Shown here: one piece after another, positions 35,763 through 46,000 of the stretch
How the letters are laid out: every line of letters begins with the position of its first letter
Position numbering within the stretch: position 1 is the first letter of the stretch
Assembly (NCBI GenBank): GCA_016742095.1
Contig: JACVCJ010000016.1
Coordinates: 25,537-89,536, forward strand
From: Bacteroidia bacterium
GTDB lineage: Bacteria > Bacteroidota > Bacteroidia > CAIKAF01
Length of the DNA stretch: 64,000 nucleotides
Direction: 5' to 3'
The notes under the pieces: generated by a model
What the model saw: only the letters and a program-made list of their open reading frames with translations
The model's database searches: none
What the model was told of the DNA's origin: nothing
Program-made: the position numbers and the translations under genes

Positions 35763-35793
35763 TTGTGAGGTTTCTGGAAATATTGTTTATTTG
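35763..35793 (+). promoter_or_regulatory. Candidate promoter of the surface-protein operon
   Basis: TTG (35763-35765), 20 bp, TTTATTTG (35786-35793), one mismatch to TAnnTTTG, about 26 nt before ATG 35819. Confidence 0.35.
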
Positions 35794-35818
35794 CTTCTGA
35801 CTGAATCTCTAACTTACT

Positions 35819-36160
35819 ATGATGAAGCTATTCTATTCCCTGTTACTTCTTCCCTTACTTTCTTATCCTGCTTTTTCACAACATTCAGCTGCTCCGGAAA
35901 CACAACGCTGTTATTATGCTTTCGGTCCTTCCCCGGGTACCTTGCCGGAATCGTCCTTACTGAAGGAGATCGATGCGCTGCCTGCCGTGCTGGAGTCGAA
36001 GATCAGGCAGAAAGAAGGAACGGGACAGGCCGAGCTTATCATTCGTTTCAGCGCAAGAGCCTCAAAGGGCGAAGAGTCCGGGTTTTCACCGGCATCCGTA
36101 AAAAGACTGCTTATTCAGTACGACCTGGTACCCGGTGATTTTGTCATCCGGGAAGACTAA
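35819..36160 (+). CDS. Small secreted protein of unknown function
   Basis: 113 residues with signal peptide MMKLFYSLLLLPLLSYPAFSQ. ATG 35819 or 35822 could start it; the leader is the same either way. The mature ~90 residues (CYYAFGPSPGTLPESSLLKE, AELIIRFSARASKGEES, LIQYDLVPGDFVIRED) match no family I know. It lies 12 nt upstream of the first giant type B adhesin gene and probably shares its transcript, so an accessory role is possible but unsupported by sequence. Confidence 0.75.
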   Translation: MMKLFYSLLLLPLLSYPAFSQHSAAPETQRCYYAFGPSPGTLPESSLLKEIDALPAVLESKIRQKEGTGQAELIIRFSARASKGEESGFSPASVKRLLIQYDLVPGDFVIRED

Positions 36161-36172
36161 AGCCTCTTACCT

Positions 36173-39100
36173 ATGAAAAAACTTTTACTCCTTATGGTTC
36201 CCCTGCTGGGAACGATCAACCTGTATACGCAGTCCGACGGTTGCAGCGCGGCTGCCACACTGCCTGTCAGCGCAAACTGCAGCAGTCCCCAGGCCGGTAC
36301 CACCACCGGTGCCACCCAGACCATCCCCGGCTGTTCGGGTACGGCCGACGATGACGTGTGGTATAAATTCACGGCCACTTCCACATCACACCAGATCACA
36401 GTGAACGGCTCCGCGGGCTTCGATGCCGTGGTGCAGCTTTTCTCCGGCCCCTGCGGCAGCCTGGTCTCCCTGGTCTGTAAAGACGATAATTTCACGGGAC
36501 AGCAGGAAGTGATCAATTATACCGGGCTTAGCATAGGCGCTACGTATACTATTCGTGTTTACCATTACGGCGCCGGTTCCGGTTCCGGGAATTTCGATAT
36601 CTGTGTGACCCAGGCCCCGGCTCCGCCTGTCAACAATAACTGTTCAGGTGCCACAGCACTTAACGTAAATACAGCCTGCGTGCCCACGGCCGGTACCACA
36701 CTGGGGGCAACGGCTTCTATCCCCGGCTGTGCCGGTAATGCCGACGACGACGTATGGTACAGCTTTGTAGCCACCAATGCCCTGCAGACCATTACGGTGA
36801 ATCCTTCCGCCGGTATCGATCCCGTGGTACAGCTTTTCAGCGGTCCCTGCGGCACGCTCAACGGACTCTACTGCCAGGACGCCGGTCTTACGGGCGGGCA
36901 GGAAGTGATCAGTGCAGTAGGCCTGGTGCCGGGACAAACCTATTACATCCGTGTATATGATTATTACACCGGGAACGCCGGAACGTTCAATATATGCGTT
37001 ACGGGAGCGGTGACACCCACCCCTACGAACGACGAGCCCTGTTCTGCCATTGCATTGCCGGCGGTAACGGCGGCCTGTACCTATTCTGAATTTACTACCA
37101 TAGGCTCTACGGCCAGCGCAGTGCCGGCGCCTTCGTCCTGTGCGGGCGGGAGCGGGGCGGCCAACGGCGGCTGGTCGGCATCCTCACACGATATCTGGTT
37201 CGCCATAACCGTACCCGCCAGCGGAAACCTGTACATACAAAGCAAACCCAATATGCCGGCCGGCCGTATTTCCGACGGGGTGATGGCCCTGTATTCCGGC
37301 AGCTGTTCCTCGCTTACGCAGATCGCCTGTTCCGACGATAACCCCGTATATCCCGGCAGCAACAACGATAACCTGCCCCTGCTCACCGCCACCGGACTTA
37401 CACCGGGCGCTACCGTATACCTGCGCTATTTCGGGTACGGATCTTCGCAGGGAACATTCGGGCTCTGCGTAACCACCGCCGTGAACGATAACTGCGCCAA
37501 TGCCCTGTACATCTGCGATATCAACGGGTATAGCTCTTCCACCAGCGGCGCCTACACGGCCGACCGCCCCTGTAATATGCGGGGCAACAACGAAGATGTG
37601 AACGGCGTAAATCAGCCCGACGGCATCAATACAGGCGGCATTTTCGGACAGGGTGGGCCCTGGGGCACCGGTTCGCCCAACTACGATGTGATCATCAACA
37701 ACAACAGCTGGATCAAATTTACGGCCGCCGCCGCTACGGCTACCCTGCAGGTAAGTATTTACGACTGCTGGGTGGGCAATTACCCCAGCGGGGGCATCCA
37801 GATGCAGATATTTTCAGGTACGAACTGCTGTAATTTTGTACCTGTTTCCAATTTTGAAGAAAGTTCCACCGGGTTCATCATCACGGCCAACGGCCTTACC
37901 GCAGGCCAGGACTACTACCTGATGGTGGACGGTTTTGCAGGCGATATCTGCAACTATACCATTACGGCTCAGAGCGGCGTACTGTTCCCCGATATCCCGG
38001 ATGTGCCGCCCGTTTGCGAAGGCAGTTCGGTAACGCTCAGCGCCCCGGCAGGGGCCACTACCTACCTGTGGCAGCATAACGGGGCCGCCACGCAGTCGGT
38101 AACGGTTACGCCGGCCACCACACAAACCTATTATTGCGAAGTAACGGGCCTCTGCGGCCACAAACAAACCCTGGACGTGGTGGTGGCGGTAACGCCCAGA
38201 CCCATCGTATCCATTAACAACGGCAATGCGGTAAGCACCTGTCAGGGCAGTCCGGTAACGCTTACGGCTTCGGGAGCGGCGGGCTATGTGTGGAGCACTT
38301 CACAGACCAGCACTTCAATTAATGTAAACCCGGCGGCCAATACCAGCTATTCGGTGATCGGCACTTCCGCGGGCTGCAGCGATACGGCCCAGGTGACGGT
38401 AACGGTGAATGCCCTGCCCACGCTGAGCGTAAATCCCACGGAAACGCCCAGCAACTGTTCACAGTCCACAGGTGCGCTTACAGGCGCCGTAGCCACGGGC
38501 AGCGGAACCCTGCAATACGCCTGGTACAACAACCTGGGCGTACAGGTGGGCAATACGGCCAACCTCAGCAATCAGCCGGCCGGCCTGTATACTCTTACGG
38601 TTACAGACGGCAATAACTGCCAGCGTACCTTCGGACCTTTTTCCATTACGAATCCGGGCGCACCGCTGGCCCCGACGGTTACGCCTTCGGCCAGTGCCGC
38701 GTGTATTGGCGGCAGTATACAGATCACGGCTTCTTCGGCTTCGGCCGGAGCCACGTTCAGCTGGTCGGGGCCCAACGGTTTCAATGCGTCTTCGGCCCAG
38801 GTGGACCTGAACAATATTCAACCCTCCGCACAGGGAAACTACTGCGTGGTGGCCACGGTGGCCGGTTGTACCGGGCCGCCTTCCTGCATAAACATTACGG
38901 TGCATCCCGATCCGGACGTACAGGCCTCTGTGCTGAATCCCGGCGGGATCTGTGCCGGAACCCAGCTGAGTCTTTCCGCAACGGGCGCACAGCAGTATTC
39001 CTGGAGCGGTCCGCAGGGCTTTACCGGTAATACGGCCCAGGTATCCGTGAGCCCGGCGGTCGTTGCCAATGCCGGTATGTACATTGTGACCGGTACGGAT

Positions 39101-39925
39101 GCCAATGGCTGTTTCGCTTCGGATACGGTGCAGGTTACGGTCTTCCCGCTGCCTGTGGCCCAGGTTTCCACCTCTCCCGCAGGGAATGTACTTTGCGAGA
39201 ACGGCAGTATCATCCTGAATGCTTCGGGCGGTGTACAGTACAGCTGGAGCGGTCCGCAGGGCTTCAGTGGACAGCAGGCCTCCGTTTCCATAACGGATAG
39301 TAGTGCCAATACCGAAGGCTGGTACTACGTAACGGTGACCGATGCCAACGGCTGCAGCGCTTCAGACAGTATCTATGCCGATGTGATCACGGATATTCCC
39401 CTGCAGATCGAAACGGGCGATGTGACCCTGTGCCCGGGCACCACACTCATACTCACGGCCACGGGCGGAGTGAGCTACCAGTGGAGCGGTCCGCAGAATT
39501 TTTCAGACAGTACGGCTTCCATACAGATCACGAATATAAGTACTGCCCAGGCGGGAATATATACCGTAACGGGCTACGATGCCCAGGGCTGTTCCGGCAG
39601 CGATTCGGCCCAGGTAACCGTGGCCTACAGCGCCGACTGTATGAAAGTGCCCGAGCTGGTGACCCCGAACGGCGACAACCAGAACGACGGCTGGGTGATA
39701 CACGGGCTTGAGAGTTATCCCAATGCCGCCGTGCAGATATTCAACCGCTGGGGAAACCTCATCTTTTCGGCACAGCCATACCAGAACGACTGGTACGGAC
39801 AGGTGAACAAAGGTCTGAACATAGGCAATGAGAACGGAAAAGTACCCGCGGGCACCTATTATTACCTGCTGGACCTCGGCAATAACGAAGCGCCCATGAA
39901 AGGATTCATTGAAGTACAATATTAA
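36173..39925 (+). CDS. T9SS type B (gliding motility-associated C-terminal) surface protein
   Basis: 1250 residues with signal peptide MKKLLLLMVPLLGTINLYTQ. Residues about 20-430 hold three pre-peptidase-C-like domains, the first two clearly paralogous (ADDDVWYKFTATSTSHQITV / ADDDVWYSFVATNALQTITV). A fourth related domain with many cysteines follows (to about 600), then a series of Ig/PKD-like domains (YSWSGPQGFTG, YSWSGPQGFSG, YQWSGPQNFS). The end is a type B sorting domain (VPELVTPNGDNQNDGWVIHG...FNRWGNLIF...GFIEVQY), the signal typical of SprB-like gliding adhesins. A PorP/SprF gene and a PorE-like OmpA gene follow, the usual partners of such adhesins. Confidence 0.9.
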   Translation: MKKLLLLMVPLLGTINLYTQSDGCSAAATLPVSANCSSPQAGTTTGATQTIPGCSGTADDDVWYKFTATSTSHQITVNGSAGFDAVVQLFSGPCGSLVSLVCKDDNFTGQQEVINYTGLSIGATYTIRVYHYGAGSGSGNFDICVTQAPAPPVNNNCSGATALNVNTACVPTAGTTLGATASIPGCAGNADDDVWYSFVATNALQTITVNPSAGIDPVVQLFSGPCGTLNGLYCQDAGLTGGQEVISAVGLVPGQTYYIRVYDYYTGNAGTFNICVTGAVTPTPTNDEPCSAIALPAVTAACTYSEFTTIGSTASAVPAPSSCAGGSGAANGGWSASSHDIWFAITVPASGNLYIQSKPNMPAGRISDGVMALYSGSCSSLTQIACSDDNPVYPGSNNDNLPLLTATGLTPGATVYLRYFGYGSSQGTFGLCVTTAVNDNCANALYICDINGYSSSTSGAYTADRPCNMRGNNEDVNGVNQPDGINTGGIFGQGGPWGTGSPNYDVIINNNSWIKFTAAAATATLQVSIYDCWVGNYPSGGIQMQIFSGTNCCNFVPVSNFEESSTGFIITANGLTAGQDYYLMVDGFAGDICNYTITAQSGVLFPDIPDVPPVCEGSSVTLSAPAGATTYLWQHNGAATQSVTVTPATTQTYYCEVTGLCGHKQTLDVVVAVTPRPIVSINNGNAVSTCQGSPVTLTASGAAGYVWSTSQTSTSINVNPAANTSYSVIGTSAGCSDTAQVTVTVNALPTLSVNPTETPSNCSQSTGALTGAVATGSGTLQYAWYNNLGVQVGNTANLSNQPAGLYTLTVTDGNNCQRTFGPFSITNPGAPLAPTVTPSASAACIGGSIQITASSASAGATFSWSGPNGFNASSAQVDLNNIQPSAQGNYCVVATVAGCTGPPSCINITVHPDPDVQASVLNPGGICAGTQLSLSATGAQQYSWSGPQGFTGNTAQVSVSPAVVANAGMYIVTGTDANGCFASDTVQVTVFPLPVAQVSTSPAGNVLCENGSIILNASGGVQYSWSGPQGFSGQQASVSITDSSANTEGWYYVTVTDANGCSASDSIYADVITDIPLQIETGDVTLCPGTTLILTATGGVSYQWSGPQNFSDSTASIQITNISTAQAGIYTVTGYDAQGCSGSDSAQVTVAYSADCMKVPELVTPNGDNQNDGWVIHGLESYPNAAVQIFNRWGNLIFSAQPYQNDWYGQVNKGLNIGNENGKVPAGTYYYLLDLGNNEAPMKGFIEVQY

Positions 39926-39935
39926 CGGAGAAGCC

Positions 39936-40850
39936 ATGAAAAAACTACTCTACATACTTTCGGTACTTCTCTGCAGCAGCCCGCTTTTCGCCCAGCAGGA
40001 CGAACAGATGTCGCTCTATATGTACAACCCGCTCTACTACAACCCGGCCTACGCCGGCAGCCGCAATGCCATCAGCATGACGGGGATGGCCCGTTTTCAG
40101 TGGACCGGCTGGAAAGGCGCCCCCATGACGCAGTGGTTCTCGGTACACATGCCTTTCCTGAACCAGACCCTCGGGGCCGGACTACACATGGTGAACGACC
40201 GCATCGGGGCACGACGCCGTACGGCCGCTTTTGCCGATATTTCCGCTTCGGTACGTCTTAATAAAAAAGGACATCGCCTGGCGTTCGGACTTTCGGGCGG
40301 CGTGGATTTTCAGCAGTTCAATTTCAGCGACCTGCAGGTGAACGACCCCAATGACCCGCTGTACGGACAGAGTTTTGTGAAGAATACCGGTAATTTTGGT
40401 GCAGGTATTTATTACTACGGCGAACGGCATTACATCGGCATTTCCTCACCGCGTATCCTGCAAAACCAGATCAATAATATCGACTCTCTTTCGGCTTCGC
40501 TCAACCGCCGACACTTTTTCCTGGCCGCGGGTTATGTATTCCGCCTCAACAGTGTGCTCGACTTTAAACCTTCCACGCTCATAAAGATCACGCCCAATGC
40601 ACCGCTCACCTTCGATATAAACGCCAGTTTCCTGCTGTACGAACGCGTATGGCTGGGCGCTATGTACCGTTTCCATGAATCGGCCGGGCTCAATGCCGTA
40701 GTGCGGATCAAGGAAATACTGCACATCGGCTATGCCTACGATTTCCCGGTGAACCGTCTGCGCACCAACCAGAGGGGCACGCACGAAATTATGGTACAGC
40801 TCGATATTAAACCGAAGAAGACCGGCTTCACATCCCCCCGATATTTTTAA
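39936..40850 (+). CDS. PorP/SprF-family outer-membrane protein (module A)
   Basis: 304 residues from ATG 39936, preceded by GGAGA; an in-frame ATG 27 nt upstream overlaps the adhesin gene and is less likely. Signal peptide MKKLLYILSVLLCSSPLFAQ. Family signature QQDEQMSLYMYNPLYYNPAY followed by AGSRN, then barrel strands (GAPMTQWFSVHMPF, RIGARRRTAAFADISASVRL, FGAGIYYYGERHYIGIS, DFKPSTLIKI). PorP/SprF proteins act with T9SS in attaching or displaying type B cargo, usually the one encoded next to them. The paralogue at 50138 is very similar. Confidence 0.94.
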   Translation: MKKLLYILSVLLCSSPLFAQQDEQMSLYMYNPLYYNPAYAGSRNAISMTGMARFQWTGWKGAPMTQWFSVHMPFLNQTLGAGLHMVNDRIGARRRTAAFADISASVRLNKKGHRLAFGLSGGVDFQQFNFSDLQVNDPNDPLYGQSFVKNTGNFGAGIYYYGERHYIGISSPRILQNQINNIDSLSASLNRRHFFLAAGYVFRLNSVLDFKPSTLIKITPNAPLTFDINASFLLYERVWLGAMYRFHESAGLNAVVRIKEILHIGYAYDFPVNRLRTNQRGTHEIMVQLDIKPKKTGFTSPRYF

Positions 40851-40855
40851 GGCCT

Positions 40856-43012
40856 ATGAAGAACGTATACACTTCCATTCTTACGCTTCTCTTCTGCATG
40901 CCACTGATCGCGCAGGGCCTGCGGAAACAGTCCGCCGAAAAATACCTGGGCCGTCTCGAATATTTCAAAGCCGAACCTTTGTTTGCCGAACTGGCACAGA
41001 AACAGCTGAAACGCGGTAACGGCGCCTGGGAAGACGTGAGCAAGGCCGCCCTCTGCAACTACAAAATATTCCATTTCGACAGGGCTACCCTGTTTTACAC
41101 GGCTCTGCGCAAGAGCGGACAGGCGCTAACGGAGGAGGAATACCTGAACAGCATACAATCGCTGCGTTTTACGGCGCGTTATGCCGAAGCGCTGGAACTG
41201 ACGAACGAAGCCCGTAGCAAATTCCCGGGCAACAGCCGTTTTGTGGTACTGGCCGAAAGTCTTGAAAAACGGGAGAGCTTCCTGCAGGATTCGGCCCTGT
41301 ACCGGGTAAATCCGCTGGCGCTGAATTCCGGCTACGGTGATTTCGGGGCAACCTACACGCCGCAGGGGATCGCCTACGCTTCCAAAAAGACCAATGCAGG
41401 TTTCCTGAATACACGCTACGGCTGGGACAACGGCTATTTCCTGGAGATATTTCATGCCGAGAAAGTGAACGACTCCACCTGGCAGAAAAGCGAACGCAGC
41501 GCCGGCCATTTTTACTCAAGGGCGCACGACGGTCCCGTATTCTTTAACCGCAGCGGTACGGAGGCGTACATTACACGCAATATCGTACGCAAAAAGAAAG
41601 GCCGCAGCCTGGTATACCTCGCTATTTATTATACGTATAAAACCGAAAAAGGTTGGAGCAAGGCCCAGATGCTGCCCTTCTGTAGCCCGGACTTCAACAC
41701 GGGACACGCCGCACTGAGCCCGGATGAAAGAACGCTTTATTTTGTTTCGGACCGCAAGGGTGGCGCAGGAGGCACCGATCTGTACCGCATCGCTAAGAAC
41801 GGGGCAGAGTGGGGGAGCCCGGAAAACCTGGGGCCTGCGGTAAATACACCCGGTAATGAAATGTTTCCCTTTGTGAGCCGGGACGGCAGTACGCTCTGGT
41901 TCTCTTCGGATGCCTACCCGGGCCTGGGCGGACTGGACATTTATTCCGTACCCCTGGCGGGCGGAACTGTGCAGAACGCCGGCTATCCCGTAAATACACA
42001 GGCCGATGATTTTGCGTATATTGAAGACTCCACGGAGATACGCGGACTGTTCTCTTCGAACCGGGGCGATTTTACCGACCGCCTGTATACCGTGAAAAAA
42101 CTGCCGGTACACATCGACCTGGAAGGGACCGTATACATTGTGTATGAAGAGAACGGTACCCCGGAACCCGCCACCGATGCAGCGGTGACCCTGAGTGCCG
42201 GCGAGGACGGACAACTGCTGCCCCTGGGACAGGATGCCGGTTTTACAGAAGCGCTGGAAAAGAACCGGGAATATATACTGACGGCGGATCTTGAAGATCA
42301 TGAACTGCTGAAAACAGAAACCTTTTCTACCGCAGGCATCAGCCGGAATACCCGTATAAAGCGCGACCTGTACCTGAAGCCGCTGACCATTTACGTAAAA
42401 ATAAAGGCCATCGATAAAGTTACGAAGGAAATACTGACCGGTGCACGCGGTACGCTTACCGACGCACACGGAAAAGTATACGAATTTGAGACCGATTCAG
42501 CCGGCTATGCCCTGTTTAAGGCAGAGCGTTACCTGAAATACGACGTATTCGCGCGGAAAAAAGGCTATATAGACGGTTTTTCGGCCTTTGAAACCCGCAA
42601 CGAACGCCTGCGCGAAGTGGAAGTGCCGCTGGAGCTGACGAAGATCAGCAAGGGGGAAAAATTTAAGGTAGATAATATCTTTTACGATTATAACAAGGCC
42701 AGTCTGCGCCCGGAAAGCCGGAACGCGCTGGACCTGCTGGCCGCCTTTATCCTGGAGAACGATATCCGTGTGGAGCTGAGTTCACATACGGATGCCCGCG
42801 GAAGCGACACCTACAACCAGACCCTGTCCCAGAAACGGGCCCAGAGCTGCGTGGATTACCTGGTATCGAAAGGTGTTCCGGCCTCCAGCATCATCGCAAA
42901 AGGGTATGGCGAATCCCAATTAATTAATCATTGCCGGAATACTATTTCGTGTAGCGAGGAAGAGCATCAGCAAAACCGCCGTACGGAAATAAAAATTCTG
43001 GAAGTCAGATAA
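40856..43012 (+). CDS. PorE-like TPR/PD40/OmpA-domain envelope protein (module A)
   Basis: 718 residues with signal peptide MKNVYTSILTLLFCMPLIAQ. The TPR-like helical part (about 25-150) is followed by a beta-propeller with PD40-type strands (HAALSPDERTLYFVSDRKGG, MFPFVSRDGSTLWFSSDAYP, GLGGLDIYSVP). Two carboxypeptidase-regulatory-like beta domains come next, then a C-terminal OmpA domain binding peptidoglycan (IFYDYNKASLRPESRNAL, VELSSHTDARGSDTYNQ, IIAKGYGESQ, EEHQQNRRTEIKI). This is the PorE layout. It likely anchors the PorP/SprF-adhesin complex to the cell wall. It starts 5 nt after its PorP partner gene. Confidence 0.92.
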   Translation: MKNVYTSILTLLFCMPLIAQGLRKQSAEKYLGRLEYFKAEPLFAELAQKQLKRGNGAWEDVSKAALCNYKIFHFDRATLFYTALRKSGQALTEEEYLNSIQSLRFTARYAEALELTNEARSKFPGNSRFVVLAESLEKRESFLQDSALYRVNPLALNSGYGDFGATYTPQGIAYASKKTNAGFLNTRYGWDNGYFLEIFHAEKVNDSTWQKSERSAGHFYSRAHDGPVFFNRSGTEAYITRNIVRKKKGRSLVYLAIYYTYKTEKGWSKAQMLPFCSPDFNTGHAALSPDERTLYFVSDRKGGAGGTDLYRIAKNGAEWGSPENLGPAVNTPGNEMFPFVSRDGSTLWFSSDAYPGLGGLDIYSVPLAGGTVQNAGYPVNTQADDFAYIEDSTEIRGLFSSNRGDFTDRLYTVKKLPVHIDLEGTVYIVYEENGTPEPATDAAVTLSAGEDGQLLPLGQDAGFTEALEKNREYILTADLEDHELLKTETFSTAGISRNTRIKRDLYLKPLTIYVKIKAIDKVTKEILTGARGTLTDAHGKVYEFETDSAGYALFKAERYLKYDVFARKKGYIDGFSAFETRNERLREVEVPLELTKISKGEKFKVDNIFYDYNKASLRPESRNALDLLAAFILENDIRVELSSHTDARGSDTYNQTLSQKRAQSCVDYLVSKGVPASSIIAKGYGESQLINHCRNTISCSEEEHQQNRRTEIKILEVR

Positions 43013-43063
43013 GTGTATATGTTAAAACTGTTATATTGTTGAACCAAACAAATCTAAACAACT

Positions 43064-46000
43064 ATGAAGAAGAACCTTATGAGGGCGCTGACCGTCGTCC
43101 TTATGCTCTATTTACATCCCCTTATTTCAAGGGCCGGGTTTGTCCCCAACAAGGGACAGGTCGCCGATAAGAACGGCAAACCCCGTCCCGACGTACTCTT
43201 CACTTTTGATACACACGATGCACGCCTGTTCTTCATGAAGGACCGGATCGTATATGCATTGTACAAGATGGACCATGTGGAGAACGATCGTAGCCGTGAG
43301 TTACGCGAGAAGGGCGATATTGAGGGCGCAAGGTACGCTTCTTTACGTATCTTCGAACAGCGTATAGACATGGAATTCAAAGGCGCTTTACCCGAGCCTG
43401 GGATCCTGTTTGAAGATCCGCGGGGCGAACGCACCAATTTTTATTTTCCACATTGTGCGCAGGGGATTACCGGCGTACAGGCCTACGGACAGGTGACCTA
43501 CAAGAACCTGTACAATGGTATAGACGTGGTGTTCAAACTGGTGAACGGTACCCTGAAGTACGACCTGGTGCTGCATCCCGGCGCCAGACTGTCGGATATA
43601 CGCTTCCGGTACGACGGGGTTTCATCTATATCCAAAAACGGGAAGAACTTCGAAATGAAAACAGAAGTACGTACCCTGCAGGAAAGCATCCCCGCCTCTT
43701 ACTGGCAGGATGATAAAAAACCGGTGGACGTGGATTACCGCCTGATGGAAGACAACACCTTCGGCTTTGTAGCGGAAGGCATCGAAACCGTGGACCGCAC
43801 CCTGGTGATCGACCCCACACTGGCCTGGGCCACGTATTTTGAGCGCTCTACTACCGGCGCTTCCAGCGCCATCCGCGGTAACGTGACCACGGATGCTTCG
43901 GGAAACTTTTACTACCAGATCAATACCTATTCACCCGACCTTCCGGTAGTGAACCCGGGCGGCGGAGCCTGGTTCGACCCCTCGTACAATCCGTCGTCGG
44001 GCCTGGACGTTTATTTTGCCAAATTCAATGTGAACCGCCAGCTGGTATGGGCTACCTACCTGGGTGGTACGGGCACGCAGACCAACTACTACGACCATGG
44101 TATCGCCGTTACGGGAAACACGTTCTACGTAGCCGGGGTTACTTCCAGTACCGATTTCCCGCTGATGAACCAGGGCGGTGGCGCCTATTACCAGACCAGT
44201 CCCGGAACGGGCGACAAGGGTTTCCTGTCCAGGTTCAATTCGGCTACGGGTGTCATGCAGCACTCCACTTACCTGCGCTGTTACAGTGAGATCAGTATGG
44301 CGGTAGACGGCAACGGGAACGTGGCCGTGAGCTCTTTCAACTACAGCTGGAGCACAGCCCCTACGGTCCTTGCGCGGGCCGGTGCCTATAACGACAATAG
44401 CTTTAACGGAAACAGCGACGTGTTCCTGTATATGTTCGATGCCAATATGGTGCAGACATGGGGCACCTGGCTGGGTGGTACCGGTTACGAAGAACCGATG
44501 GGTATCACCTTCGACAGTAACAATAACCTGTACCTGTTCAACCGTTCCGACAACGCTACCGTACCCCTGGTGAATCCGGGCGGCGGCGCTTTCTTCGATA
44601 ATACGTACAGTGATAAATACGACTACTGGCTGATGAAGTTCAACGCTTCGGGCGGCCTGGTATGGAGTACCCTGCTGGGCGGTAACGGACTGGAAGGCCT
44701 GTCGTACTCACAGGTAACCACCAATGCCAGCAACGAGGTGATCTTTACTTCTACCACCCGCAGTACCGTTATGAACCTGGTGAACCCGGGCGGCGGCGCC
44801 TATTACCAGACCATGCCTGCCGGTCTCAGCGACGGCTTTGGCGGCACGGGCTACTGCGCCGGTTTCATTATGCGTTTTAACTCGGCCAGTGCACTGATAC
44901 ACGGTACCTATATGGGGGCCAACAACGAGGAAGTATACATCCAGGGACAGACGCCGGGTAACTGTAACCAGCACTACCTGATGCTGCAGTCGCGCACGTT
45001 CGCTACCACCCCGCAGGCGGGCTCCTACAATGTGAACAATGCCAATACGGCGCAATACGGTTACCTGGCCATGGAAATGACCCCGGCCTTCGGCATAGGC
45101 TGGTCCAGCTACATACACAGCGACAGTACCTTTATGGAACGTATGGTGAGCGACCGCGTGAACGGCCGCCTGTATGCCACGGGTATGACCCAGGCCCGCG
45201 ATTTCCCGGTGACGAACCCGGGTGGCGGTGCCTATTACGATAACGTGATCAACTCCGGAACGGGAAGTTCCTATGTATTTGGTATTGTACAGTTCGATAT
45301 CGGTGGTCCGCCGGTACTGAGCGTTTCGGGCGGTGGGCCGGCCACGGTCTGCGCCGGGCAGAGCATTACGCTTACAGCCACGGGCTCGGGTACTATTAAC
45401 TGGTACAATGCACCCAGCGGCGGAACCCTGCTGGGAACCGGAACAACCCTCAACTATACGCCCGGCGTTACCACTGTGTATGCTGAAGCCGTGAACGGAG
45501 GCTGCGCCAGTACACGCACGCCGATCACCATAACGGTGAACCCGCTTCCGTCCACACCGAACTTCACGACCAATTCACCTTTATGTGCCGGATCGACCCT
45601 GAACCTGAACGGCCCAACCGTAGGCGGGGCAACCTACCTCTGGACCGGCCCCAACAGCTTCAGCTCCGCCCTGGAAGATCCTTCCATAACCGGTATTACG
45701 GCTGCGGCTGCTGGTACCTATAACCTGCGCGTGGTGGTAAGCGGCTGTACCTCGGCCGTAGCCACACAAACGGTAACGGTGAATGCCATTCCGTCCACCC
45801 CGAATTTTACGAGTAATTCACCGGTATGCGCCGGTTCGGCCCTGAACCTGAACGGGCCTACGGTAAGCGGAGCGACCTATGTATGGAGCGGCCCTAACGG
45901 TTTCAGTTCTGCGGTGGAAGATCCATCCATAGGCAGTGCCACCGTTGCAGCCAGCGGAACGTATAGTCTGTACGTAGTGGTGAACGGCTGTACATCAGCC

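Noticed and set aside
39909..39935. Upstream ATG for the first PorP/SprF gene
   Set aside because: It would overlap the adhesin gene and put charged residues before a perfect signal peptide; ATG 39936 has GGAGA at the right distance.
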